The notes beneath the pieces are model-generated. The model did not search any database and was not told the DNA's origin. It worked only from the letters and a program-made list of their open reading frames with translations. A stretch of 64,000 nt of DNA, from NCBI GenBank assembly GCA_015657535.1, contig JADHZB010000963.1:10317-74316 (forward strand), read 5' to 3'. Made by a program: the position numbers and the translations under genes. Positions 24,051 to 36,651 of this stretch are shown in pieces. Source of the DNA: Nephromyces sp. MM_2019 (Eukaryota > Apicomplexa > Aconoidasida > Nephromycida). Every line of letters begins with the position of its first letter. Position 1 is the stretch's first letter.

Positions 24051-25999
24051 ACTGACCAAGCTTAACACACGCACACACATTTACCAAACCTAGTACACAC
24101 ACTAGCAAGCTCTAGAAATTCCACTCTTTTGAACTACTAACGAAGCTTCGACAAATTGCCTTTCCATTTACCGACTCGACAAGCACACAAACAAACCCCA
24201 ACAAAAGCTCCACAGCCATAAAACAGAGGTAGAAGCTTTCTCCTTGAGCAATTCTAAATGGTAGTGTCTGTGTATGTATATCACCAACTCACACACACGC
24301 ACAAACAAGATTACCTCCACTACATATATCTCTTCCGTATACCAATTTTTTACAAAGAAGCACCTAAAGCCAATAATTCATCTCAAACCACAGAAACCAA
24401 CCTCCCCCTTCTCTTCGTGTGTGTATCACTGAGCTTCTTTAGAGTACACACATTTCCCTAGAGCGTATGTGTGTGTGTGCGTGCGTGTGTGTCCGCCGCG
24501 AGTGTGCTTCTGCGCGTGTGTGTGTGATTTCCACCCAGATGCGAAAAAAACAGCGAGTCGGCAACAGGAAAGGTTTGTTTGAAATTTCACCAAATTGAAT
24601 AATAAACCGCTAAGCACGCACCAAAAACAATCGGAATAAAACCTCATCTACAAAGAATTAGAACGCTTAAAGCTTTGAGTAGCAACTTATTTTGGGGAAA
24701 GTATAGTTTGTATAACAAAACTAGAAGCTAAGAGCCACACACGGTAGCTGCAGAAAATACCTTACAAATGAATGACTTTCTCTCGTTCTCTGTGTATACT
24801 AGCTAAGAGATACAGCTTCAAGAGATGAAAAATAGCTTTTTGTTGTGGAAAATGCAGAGGATGGGGAGTAATTCTATAAACTCACAAGTTTGCTTGCAAT
24901 TTTATGAGCTGAATTTATTGATTTTTCAGTGCGTACAGATGATGCAATGCCATCCTCATCATAATCATCTTCCCGAAAAGTGTAGGAAGATTTGCAGCTT
25001 TGTTGAGAGTGTTGGGATGGGGTGCCTTTTGGTGTGTGTGTTTTTTGATTGTTTGATGGGTTGGCTTTAACGTGTTCAGCCCAACCCTCATTTTTTTGGT
25101 GGGAAAAGCGATATTCTTCTGGGGTTTTGTGCGAGAAAGATTTTTTTTGAGGTTTTTGTGTAGGAAACAGCTTTTTTTGCTTTCATACCCAAAAAAGATG
25201 TTTCCTGCTCAATTGTCTAACCGATAAATGTGTTTTTCCAGCTTTCTAACCGACAAATCTGAACTTTTGCAAGAATCCCTAGTATGCGTAAATTTTTCTT
25301 GGCATGTTTGCAATATAATATGTATTAAGTTTATACTCGGTGTATGCGCTCTAAAAACACGCTTTTTCACGTTTGTTAAGCGCTTTTTTTGCGTGATCAA
25401 TTTTCCAAGGCAATCTTGATGAAACTTTTAGGTTAAGCTTTTTCCAACTAATAAAGAAGTAATGAGATTATTCAGGGTAATCACATCCATTGCCGGCTAA
25501 TGCACTACATTTTTGCAATAGCTGAAGCTGGTTTCTCTTCTTTTCAAGGGAAATTTCAGTGTTTTTAAAGCTGCTTTCACGGATATTTTTATTTGTGGAG
25601 TATAAAATTGCAGGGAGTAGTGCCCAGCAGAATTACACATTTTACTGCAAAGAGTATGCTTTATTTGCTCACGCTGTATTTCGAGATTTGAAGCTCTTTT
25701 TTAAAGGGCGAATATGCGTTTTCTTCTTTTTGTAGGATACTTCCTCTTTTCTATAATAGGAAGAGAGAGAGCTATTGTTTGGGCTTCATAAAGGCAAAAG
25801 AAGATTCCGCGGCAAACCCAATTGGCACTTGTTCATATTTTTGAGAGAAAAATAACTTCACTGCAATTTTTTTGGGGGTTTTACGTTTATAGCCTCAGCT
25901 TTTGCAGCACACACTGTTTCACAAGGCTGTTTGTAGTGCTCTTGTTATTATCGCTCTTATTAAAACTCCCACCTTTTGAACGACTTTCCACCTGTGAAG

Positions 26000-28900
26000 A
26001 TGTCTTCTGCTCGAATTGAAGAATTCCGGAACTTTCGGGACCCGGAAAGAAGTCGAGCTTCTCAGCCTTTGATAGGTGCGAATCCTGTAGATAGTACATT
26101 TGGTCAAACTATCAACTCATTGTTCCAATATACTGATTTGAGACCAATGTGGCCAAATAAACCAACTTTCTACGGTCTGGTCTCCCATCCGCTTAAGATA
26201 CCTTCATGCCTCTTCTTCCTCACAATATTTGAGCTTGTAGTCTTTATGATTACGGCAGCGATTTGGCCCCTCAAAAACTCTCCTGTCATATTACAGATCA
26301 GCAAGTGAGTGAGATGCAGTTTTTTTCCAATTTTTGCGAGTTGTGTGTTTATTTTTCGTTATTTTCTTACTCAGGGTGTGTGTGAAGTGGACAGAATGGG
26401 GAATTTTAACTTTTTTTTGCACACTCTAGTTTTTTGGATAGAGAGATCGTGTGAGGCTGCTTGCTTGGAAGCACTGCATGCAGGGCCAATTGCTGTACTC
26501 AAGTGCGACTTTTAGATATTTTTGTTTTTTTATGCACGATTTGCTTAGATTTTGCTTTACCAAATAGTACTTTGAAGATTTTGTGTATGTTACTTTTGGT
26601 AGAGTTTATGATTTCATTTACCATTGAAGCTTGGATTCTTCGATTAAATGTGTGTATATCTCTTGGTATGCACGCATCTACCCAGATCTTCATAAAAACT
26701 GCCTTGTGTGTGCTACAATACCCCCTTTCAACACATTTTCCCCCCTCCCATTTCTTTGTGATTTTTCTGATGTTTTTCTAGTATTCTATTCACTTTTTCA
26801 ACTTAAAAAATTGTGTGTTAGCGAGGGAATTATCACTGCTGGAGCATATGATGGTGGGTTGGTTGCTTCTGGACAAGTATGGCGTTCGCTCACTGCAAAC
26901 TTCCTACACTTCACGACTTCGCACTTGTTGGTGAGTCCTATGATGATGTTTTTGTGCTCCAAATTCTACTATTTTTTTGTTTTCTTATATCAGCCAAGTT
27001 TATGCTTCTAACTTAAGTGGTCTTCTATATATTCTTGTTGTAGTCACTAGTCTTTTCAGGGATAAGACACGCAGTTTACCACTTTTTTTTTTTTTCCTAC
27101 TCGCAGAAATATTTGTGTTTTACTTTTCGTGTGCATTTTAATCCTTATATGTGTGGCCTCTATGCACATACTATTAGTCAATCAAACTTATAGATTGCCT
27201 GTAAACGTGCTACATTTTTACTACTTTTCCAACCTTAGATATTAGCTCCCTCTTCTTTCTCCTATAACCTGTAAAATTCTATTCAATTTTTGCTGGTTTT
27301 CTCGTGTTTAGGGTAACTGCCTGTTCCAGGTAATCTTAGGAGTCCCATGCGAGTCATAGTAAGTTCTTTTTCGTGTTTTGGCTTTGCAGCATCTCTTTAA
27401 AAGATGTGTGTGCGTTGTGAAAAAGCTCCCGCTTTTACATCATTTCTTTCAAGTAGTTCTTTGTGCTTTTTTCCGTTTTTTGTGCTAAACGAAAGCTTAT
27501 TCGCTGAGTTTCTCAGATGAGGAGGGGTTCTTCCTTTAGCGAGTTTTTTCATTGAAGTTGCGCACGTACTCACTTTGCCAATTCACTGTATTTTTCACTT
27601 TTTTTCGAAAATATGCTTTTTTTGTTTGGATTTTGCAACTTGCAGCTCTATACTTGTGTAGGACATTTACTTTTATAATATATAGCATTTTAACCAAAGA
27701 GAATCGCAGAATTGGAAGGAGAGAAGGAATCTCTGCTTCATAAGTGGAACTGATTACTTTTTTCAAACTGCCCTGAGCTATGATCCTGCAATTGAAGTCG
27801 TAAATTGTGTGCTAAATCCATGCATTGCGGAGAGATTGAGATTTCATCTTGATTCATTAGAAGTAGCTATCCTAAAAAATGTGAATTTACTCCAAAAAAG
27901 TTTTACAAGGGGATATTTTTTTAATTTTAGTCTTTTTTTCTAGGAAATCACTCAGTAGAGATCAGTTTATCGCTGTTTTCTACTGTTTCATGCCTATTGA
28001 AATCCGGAAGTTTATCGCTTTTTTATGCGTAGTAAAGATGAGAAATAAACAATTCCAAACCCCTCACAACCAGCTGCTACTAGATTTCCCTGCCAAAATA
28101 ATCATTTGAAGAAGTTTTTGACTGCAGCCATTGTTATCTTTCGCTGCAGTCTTGGGCCGTACCGGTTCCTCTTCTTGTACGTAATGAGTGGAGTCACTGG
28201 AAACATATTCTCAGGCGCCATAGAGGCATATTCAGTGGTGAGTTGTATAGCATAAAGTTACAGCAATTCTTCCGGGTGCCACACAAGTGTTGTTCGCTAC
28301 GGTTGTTTATTTTTGGGTGTGTTGTGCATGTTTTTGTTGGATTTAATGTGTATTTCTGTGTGTTTCTGTGTGTTTTTATGGGGTTATATTCGTGTTTATT
28401 CCTTTAGAAATTTGTGTTTGTTTCTCTTTGCATTCGAATTTGTCTGTATTTCACTCTATAGATGGGGTTTTTTGTGTGTGTTCCCCCTGTATATATGTGT
28501 GCTGGTGTCTCTTTCTACGTCAATATAAGCAGATGAAGGAAATTGATGGCACTTAGCAATCGCTGGGAATGGTACCATCGATGAGTTTACTGTGCATAAA
28601 CTAGCTCTCAAGTTTTAGAGTGAAGAAACGAGCTCGAATTAAGCCACTCTCTCATGTGACGTTACTTTATTCCCCATAATATATATACTTATGACATACA
28701 CTCTCCGACCCGCAGTATTTTATGATGTATACCCGCACATGCACAACATCACAGTAAAGTCAGTGTTTCCTATGGAGATGTATGTACAGGAAGTCTAATT
28801 TTGTGTGTGTTATCTGCGGTCCTCTGTCAATCTTTTAAAGTAGCCCAAACACCGGTGTGTCGGCTTTAAGCTTATGCTTTGTTACGGTAGGCGCAAGTGT

Positions 28901-31900
28901 GTGTTTTGTTTCGTCACCCAGCTTGTATCTGTGTGTGGGATTCCTTCCTTCTTTGCACTTCACACAAAGTATTTTCTGAAGTGGCTGAATGCACCCCAAA
29001 GTCTCTGTTAGTCGATTTATCTCCCTCTCATACCCTTTCTTTTCTGATTTTCTGTAGAGAGCTGGAGCGTCAGCTGCCTGTTGTGGGATCTTTGGCATCA
29101 TAGTAAGTTATAAAGCGTAGTGTAAACGATTTCTACTTCTCCAATCCTCTCTTTGATTCTGCTGCTTGAAGCTACTTTTTTTCGCCTTCTAAACTTTGTA
29201 TTCTGGTTTATGATTGAGGGATTCCTCCTCAGCCAATCGAAATTTTCTACTTTCCTAATCTTTGAGAGGGTATATAGAGAAAATTGACTGCTAATAGCTA
29301 TCTATGAAATTTCCAAAAAAAAAAAGTTTATTAATCATTAGTATATACATTTAGTTAATACTCCGCTGGCTTATTCATTTTTTCCTTCATCTGCTCCTCT
29401 TTATTCCGCTATTTTTGATGCTGTTGCTTCCTTTCTACTCTGTTTTGTTACTTCTTCTTCCCAAGGTGTTTGTTTCTTATTCATCCTCCCGGATTTACCA
29501 CTTCTTCCTCTACTCGAGTTTGCTTCTTCAGCTAGAAACTCACATTCCAATGTATTATGCGTTTGGTTAAGTTTTATATATACTGTGAACGGCCCTTAAC
29601 TTATCAATTTGCGTGTGTATATGCAGGTAGCCCAACTTTTCATGACCTGGAATAGGATACTAACAAAAGCTCGTATCCTTTGTGAAGTTGGGTAAGAAAA
29701 GTTATGCCTTTCGTAGCTTTTTGATTGGTGTGTGTGTGTGCGTTTTTTTCCCCCTCTTTTTGTATAAATTTAGCTCCTGATATTTATTTTTTTCTCTTAC
29801 AGAGCTTCCTCATGTTTAGTATCGCTTTCCTTCATATGTTTGCTTTATTTTCGGTATATTTCCATGCCAAGGCCTCCCATTTTTGATGTGTTTTCTAAGA
29901 AGCTGGCAAGCTCAGTTTAATTGCCGTTGATCCATGTATAATTGAACTCCGTGGAGGCAATTGCTTATAAGCTGACAACACCGGGTTTCCCCGCCTGCTT
30001 TTTCGTGGTGTTTTTGTGTAGTTTCATCGACGAGACTAGGTTTGTTACGTCTTCATTATATATATGTGTGTGTGAGTCCGTTTTCATCCCTAGATAGGTT
30101 CCACCTGCGTCTTCAAGCTTTTTTCCACGTGTGTGCGTATATTTTGTGGTGCTTAAATGAAACTTTTTGCTCCTTTTACCTTTCTCCGTGTGTGCGTTTT
30201 CTCTTGAATGCTTTCTATTGAGTAATGATAATAAGCATGTATGTGTGCACAACTCCATTTAATCTAATTTTCATCGTGCATTTAGCTTCCTGGCTGTTTG
30301 GATACTTCTGTTTTCCTTACTTCCTAGTCTCGTCGGTAAGTCTAAAGTTCAGAGAAGAGCCTGCCAAATATCTTCAAAGTATCTTTCCCATCCGCACACA
30401 CACATCATCACATGTTTAATTACTCCTAAAGAAGCCTTTTTTAGAGCATTACGAAATGCTTCTGTTTAAACTATTCACCAACATGTGTGCAACGAATGCG
30501 GATTTCTCTTTAAAAATGTAGTATATCGCAAAGTTTAGAATCTTTTACAAAACAAAGCTGTTATCGGGCATTAGCCAAATTGCCTGGAAAGTACTATTCT
30601 CTTTTTTAATATGTGTTTATAGCTCGTAGATACCAAGTTTTTCATAAATACTATTCATATTTGAAAAAATCATTCATCTGTTCAAAGAATGGAAGCTCGC
30701 GAAAAAAGATTTTTTCTATGGGAAAGAAAATTCTGACAGGAAGCTGCTTTCAGGTTGATTAAGTATGGGGTGCAAATACCCCGATTTATCTAGAAAATCA
30801 CACATTTTAAGGTAATATGGATAATATTCTCCAGAGCAGAATTGAGCTAGCAATATCTCTAGAAGATATTGTAAAATATTCTACAAAAATTCTTTGGTAG
30901 CCGATTAGTTACCAAACAGCTTTTGGAAGATGATGCTATTCACTTTAGAGCGAAGACTACGTATTATGCAAAGTTTAATCTCTCAAGGCTCCCGCATTTA
31001 AAGTCCAAATACACCTTATTTTGTATCTCTTTTTCTACATCTGCGTAGCTAGAATTCCCGTCTTGCTTTCATCTAAAGTAGACGACAAGAAACAGGTTAT
31101 TGAGCAAATAAGAGCAAGAGGTGAATAGTGAGGTTTGTGTAGAAGTCTCTGATTTGACGCTCACTCAAGGAGTTGTATACTAGTGCGTTTTACGTGAAGA
31201 GACACGAGCTTCAGAAATATGAGCATTGAAATATCAGGTCTACCAAATATAACTATTTTTGATGTCTGTGGTGGTACTAACGCAAATTCCCCAGAAAATG
31301 AGTTATTGTAGATGACATGACGTAGTAGTAGCTCCTGCTTCGCCGTTTGAAAGAGGATATTAGTTGATATCTAATGATTATCTTCAAACAGATTTTTACT
31401 TCATATTTGCACTGCCCTGAAAAGAGCCTCCAGTCTTTCTGTCTTCACTTACCCCTTTGTAGCCACGAAGACGGAGATGTGTGTGCACACACACAGTGAA
31501 ACATGCAGCATACCCACGTATTTCGATATCATTAAAACAACCATGTCGATTCACTCTCTTGCCGTTGGCCTTCTTGCTTCCTCCTATTGAACATTGCACT
31601 TCAGACTGGCGTGGCCATTTAGGCGGGTTTATCGCAGGATTTTTACTTGCTTTCCCAGTTTCCTACAAGAAACCCCTTACACCAAGGTAGAAAGCATTTT
31701 TTATGCTGCGCAGTTTTTGTGTGTGCGAGAGACGCTATAGCTGCCAGGTATTGGCATCCTGCAGTGCGTGCTTGATCCTTTTTTGATTCTATTTTATATG
31801 AATTTCTGCAACAATTTCAGTTTTTGTCGATTTCTATCTTCATTTTGACTGCATTTAATGCTTATGCCTGAATTGCTTGTATTTTGTGCAGTTTGAAATA

Positions 31901-32309
31901 ATTGAAAATGGTTTTTGCACCTTTTTAAGTAGACTATCGCAGCTCTGAGTGTGCAAAGATATATCTTAGGAGAGGATTGGTCTATGCAAACTTGCTCGCA
32001 CTTTTCCATTGAAGAAACTTTTTTTTTGGATTTTTTGGTTTGCGTTTTTGTGTAATTTGTGTGATTTTGCACTATCCCTCCTTGTCGCATACTGTCTTTA
32101 TGTATTACACTGTTCAAACCAAAAGAATAATTGGCTGACGTGAAACCACCATAACTCAGTATTTCTCTTGACTCTTTGATGTTGAGAGTAGTCTTTAATG
32201 TGTTTCCATTCATAATTGCAGGTATTGGATATATTCTGCCATGATAAATACCGCGCTTTGGATTACCATGGTAGCTGTCTCGATGCTGAGGATCTTTCGT
32301 ATCATTTAA
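26000..32309 (+). CDS. Rhomboid intramembrane serine protease (ROM-like)
   Basis: Nine exons: 26000-26304, 26822-26930, 27312-27358, 28150-28237, 29058-29102, 29627-29691, 30286-30335, 31605-31686 and 32222-32309. All are joined in phase by GT-AG introns, giving 292 residues, a normal length for a small rhomboid. Rhomboids cleave transmembrane substrates; in apicomplexans ROM proteases process adhesins and other surface proteins. Seen in order: a cytosolic N-terminus of about 70 residues; TM1 (CLFFLTIFELVVFMITAAIW); loop L1 with the conserved Trp-Arg (GQVWRSLTANFLH); the HxxxN pair His136/Asn140 (HLLGN); TM3 (FLFLYVMSGVTGN); the nucleophile motif GASAA with Ser188; the catalytic His241 in GHLGGFIAGFL; and a seventh TM at the C-terminus. 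The seventh TM after the core of six is typical of eukaryotic secretory-pathway rhomboids. Ser is followed by Ala-Ala where Gly is more usual at the second position. Introns are long (up to 1.3 kb) against exons of 45-109 nt. Confidence 0.92.
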
Positions 32310-32335
32310 CTGCTGATTCAGTTTGTAGCATCTTG

Positions 32336-32393
32336 TGTGTGTGTGGTGTGTTTGCGTCGGAGTGAGCTGGTAGGTGTGTGTGTGTGTGTGTGT

Positions 32394-32442
<49 letters not shown>

Positions 32443-32492
32443 NNNNNNNNNNNNNNNNNNNNNNNNNNNNNNNNNNNNNNNNNNNNNNNNNN

Positions 32493-32585
<93 letters not shown>
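32336..32585. repeat. Compound GT then CT microsatellite
   Basis: A (GT)n run at about 32374-32397 passes directly into (TC)n that continues to about 32585, interrupted only by unknown bases. It begins 27 bases after the rhomboid stop codon, so it is probably transcribed in the 3' UTR. Its true length is unknown because of the gap. Confidence 0.95.
32443..32492. other. Assembly gap of 50 N inside the CT microsatellite
   Basis: Fifty undetermined bases are flanked on both sides by pure TC repeat. The size is probably a placeholder, so coordinates to the right may not reflect true distance. Translations across it are meaningless. Confidence 0.97.
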
Positions 32586-32587
<2 letters not shown>

Positions 32588-35500
32588 GTGTATCTCTGCT
32601 CTTGTGGTTGCTTTCATTTCAAGATTAGAAACAATCAGCTTGTTTCTCAGTCAATAGTTTAACTAGTAGCTTTTCACCACTCACTTGCAAAATCTACAAT
32701 AATGCTGGCGCTCTTCACTTTATCTCTGCATATTCGTTCATCTCCTTATATCTCAATCTTCATTTTTTCTTCAAATTGAGCTTTTCCCTGTCACGATACT
32801 ATCGATCTTATCAGCCATAAAAGGGTTCTTCGATTAGTCTTGCAATTATTACATTTAAAGCCAGTTTTTGGCTCGCACATTTTTGAAAATTCTTCTCAGA
32901 TGCCCATCTTCTACAAAAAATTTCACTAAAGTGGGGATTTTCTTCTCTGCTTTCTCAGAAATGAGGCTCTGTTTCACTTTTTCCTGAATTTGTATCGTTT
33001 CTTCAGCACCCTTCTCCCCATTTTGCATACCGCATTCATTTACCATTACCACAAACCGCATTTCCGCGCTAGCTATATAAATTTAATAGTTTACATTTCG
33101 ATAGTTGCAAATTGTTTTAGCGCCTCTCGTTGGTCAAGTATCGCTCATCTTTTTATTTTTTTGTTAGCAGAAATATATATTTTTCAAGGTAGCTTGGCAA
33201 TGTTTTTCTAGTGTTTTGCTGAACACTATCAGTGACCCTCAAAAAACTTACGTGCTGGTAAAAATTGGTTGTATATATCACAGTAGTAAAGAGTTTGGAT
33301 TACTAGTATGATAAACATCAGACTTGAGGCATTCTTTATTAACTTTTGCGTATAGTTCTCAATATGTTCAAGATTTCACCGCTTTCTGTGTTTCGTTTAG
33401 AGTAGTTGACTATGAAAGCCGTATCTGCAGAAGCTGAGTTAGGCACCCAGCAGACTAATGTAGTCATAAAAGGAGTAATGTTTCTTGCTCCTCATGGACT
33501 ACTATTTGCTTGCGAGCACTTTTAGTATAAATTGAAGTGAGGAAGATGTATTATGGTGGGAAATAGTACTGACCTGTTCAGCCGTGCGTGCTTGTTTGAA
33601 GTGTTTTACCCATAAGCATTGGCTATTATTCCTATAGGGAATATCTGATGCTTGGTCTATACGTTGTGGTTCCAGATAACGGCCGTGGAGAGGTTGCAGA
33701 TATTACGCAAGCAGTTTAGTATCTCGATAGCATGTGCAAAGCTGGTTCCCTAATGCTATTTATGCATGACCTTGGGATGTTGTAAAAGTGTAAATAATAG
33801 CAAAAAAGTTGACTGAGCTAAATTTGAGGGGGGGAAATGGTATTTCTTAAGCTGCGTTGAGGTTTCTATTTTTTCCCTGGAAGCTGTTGCTAGAGATTTA
33901 TTCTATACGAGTTTTCAAAGTTCAGGAAAGGTCATCTCCTCACACGCCAAGCTCGTGGTATAGATGTTTTTTGGTGTATTAACGACGTTGGTATGTGCCC
34001 CGGTATGGCAGGCTAGGAATGTATTATTGTTGCAAATCAAGATGGGCACGGACAGCTAGTGCCGTTAAATGATCTGGCGTGAAGTGGTATTCTGCTTTAT
34101 TCTTCGCAGTAGAGTATGGTGGCCAATGCTAATAAACTACCTTCCTTGAGTGCTTCCCTGTGTGCTGCTGAGTGGCGTACGCGTCTTCTTTGGCTCTGAA
34201 AGCTCCGGTTTTCGTCACAAAGTAAAGCAATGCGTTTTTGTGGCTGGAAAGTACTTTCTTCTACGAAGGTCTTATTGCATCTATCTGTTCAGATATACTT
34301 TTGCGTAGGATTTTTTAGCACACCGCATTGTTTGTGTGTGTTTTGCAGGTTTCCTCGTAGTAAAATTTGCTCTTAACTTTTTCGCGCGGAAAATGTCGTA
34401 ATTTATAATTTATGCCGCCCGACGTCATGTGTTTTGTAGTCATGGCTTCATGCATGGAGATGTCTTTGACTAGGGTCATCTTCATCGCAAGTGAAGAAGA
34501 CTCTGATCACTTACATAACTCTACTTAATGAGAGGAGTACTGATTGGCTTATTTTGCTGTTCCCTGAAGGGGATATGATTGTGTGGTGGGTTACCATGGG
34601 GTTCCTGAAATCAATTGGATTACTTTACGCGTGTACTCATGTGTTTCACGTGGGACCGACCTGACTAAGCGCTTGAAAGTACTGCCATGAGTGGGAAGAA
34701 TACTCATATTAGTGCTGCTTTTTTTGGGGAAAATTGTTGCGATACAGCCTGAGCCAGCTGGCTACTACTGGGTGAGAAAACGCCTTCAAATCTTGAGGGT
34801 GTTATTTCGAATGTACTCTTACCTGGGACTCTGACATGAGTCATTCCCTGGTGGTCTGGGTTTTTACATTTTGTGGATGGACTGCATGATCAATGACTAA
34901 TAGAGTTTTGGGCTGCAATATGCACATCTTGCATGAAGTGTAGCACCTGTTGTGAAGTCTTGTTTATAAGCAGTTCAATCGCTTAGCGCAAGGATTTTAT
35001 GTGTACCCTTGCGCGGAAAAAAAGCAGAATACATTTTTACTATTACTGGAGTGGGTGATCTTGCAAAAAAAAGCTTAGCAGCTTGTTTATCCCAACATAC
35101 AAGGAATCACGGTAACAAATTAAAAACGATGCGCTGTTACCAGCATATCATTACCGTAGTTCAGCAAAGTTCTCATGATGTTGCAGCAGCATTTGAGACT
35201 CGCTAGCTTCCAAAGCAGAAATGATAATCAGCGCGATGCACGAAAACTTTTAACGTACAATTTATAGTGAATCTTCTGGGTTATTTGAGATGCCTTTGTT
35301 CCACTCCTGAATTACCGTTGTGTAACTTACTCTAGGAACCAGCCCCACATTCATCAGAAGTTTCGAGGTCTTTCACACCTCGTGGCTGCGCGCTAGTACG
35401 CTGAACCAGGATGCTTATTTATTGGGCATGTAAATTTGTCGCCACCTTGAAAACACATAAAGAATAACGCTGCGAAGCTATTGCTCTCTCTGCATCGAAC

Positions 35501-36651
35501 GGAAATCAAGCAGCGAGCAGGCTACTTTCTCTTCCAAGTAAGTATGTTTTTGCGAAGCTATAGACACGTGTGCAGGCAAGGAAAAGAGGTTTAACTTTAA
35601 CTGCTTGAATGGGTTGGTCGGAACACATCTAGCAATACAGAATAGCTTCTCTCTTTTCATCTAAAACTTTAGCCCGCACGATGTTTGCTTCCCTGCTATC
35701 AAAGCGATTCTGGGAGTTTTGCTGTAACACTCGCAAGCTTGGAACATGGAAAGCCGCTTAAAAAGATTTCTAGCGTACTAGTTGCCCCAAGTTTTCTACC
35801 TTTACCATGCTTGCCATTTTTTTGACATTGGGAAAATTTTATCCTACCATACGATAAGGCTCATTGTCGAGCCATTCCCTAATATGCTTAGAGGGTTGAA
35901 CGGAGCATGAAATGCATGCTGACTCGGTAGCGAATTATATGCATTCCCGATGGCTCCTTTCCTCCGCGACTTATCAATCAGCAGCATTTCCCACTATGAG
36001 GACTAAGTAGCTCGTCCCAGGAATGTGCAATCACTGGGAGGAAGAACATGTACATTACTTTTTGGATGCCTCTTAGTACAAGTTTGTCAAAACAAACCAC
36101 ATGACGACAAGTTTAGATAAATTCAGACACGAAGTCCCTAAATAAGTGCTGTATTTTTTTATCTTAGCTGCTTTGTTTGTATATACATAGTATCGTTACT
36201 TTTAATTTTACATTGAAATTTTTTTTTAAAATGTTCCTAAAAACTCATCCACTGCGCAAAGTGACAGCAATCAGGACTCGGCAATCAAGATTCCGCAGCT
36301 ATTGCACCCCCGCTGAAACGGGTAATCCAGCATATATATAACTCACTTATACTAGACTCACATCAGCAGGTTTATAACATGCATTCAGTAACTTTCAATG
36401 ATGAAATGACGCGTATACTACCGCCCCTTCAAAGCGAAAATCGAAACATTTTTACATATAGTCAAACACAAATTCTCAAATGAATGTGCCTGGTAAGCAA
36501 AAACGGGTTCATGACTCCTAGGAAACGAGATATTCGCTCCTAGTACACTGCTAATGCTGTACGTGATTCAGAACAAGCATCGAAGTACATTTATAACTTT
36601 TTTATCTGTCTTGAGGTCACCAGTTATTCAACGCACGGGTCACAGTAAAAT

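Larger units (their letters stand above)
22999..25999. other. Divergent intergenic region between PUB and rhomboid genes
   Basis: The PUB gene reads left and the rhomboid gene reads right, so this 3 kb should hold both promoters, unplaced 5' exons of the PUB gene and 5' UTRs. It contains two repeat arrays (listed separately), CA-rich DNA around 24000-24100 and 24280-24310, and T-rich DNA from 25080 to 25990 on the rhomboid side. No recognised motif or extra gene is supported. Confidence 0.5.
32310..36651. other. Intergenic region after the rhomboid gene; coding-like scraps only
   Basis: After the microsatellite, about 4 kb carries no gene I can support. Several + strand stretches of 25-60 codons between 33670 and 35420 are open and fairly protein-like, for example around 33675-33750, 33963-34056, 34163-34314 and 34480-34664. 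They sit in different frames, lack good splice signals and do not align with a family I recognise. They could be chance, a decayed gene or fragments of an unresolved multi-exon gene. Confidence 0.4.

Noticed and set aside
31794..32213. Minus-strand 139-codon frame
   Set aside because: It lies wholly inside the last intron of the rhomboid gene, shows no family resemblance and lacks splice context.
26000..32309. Derlin identity for the membrane protein
   Set aside because: First considered from the scattered hydrophobic exons. The WR loop, HxxxN, GAS and GHxGG elements show it is a rhomboid protease, a related fold.
32318..32662. Open frames on both strands of alternating Ser-Leu or Arg-Glu
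   Set aside because: They are translations of the CT microsatellite and pass through the unknown bases of the gap.
34480..34664. Possible PlsC-type acyltransferase from a LLFPEG string
   Set aside because: Only this one motif is present, the residues after it do not fit FPEGTRS, and no NHxxxxD block lies upstream.
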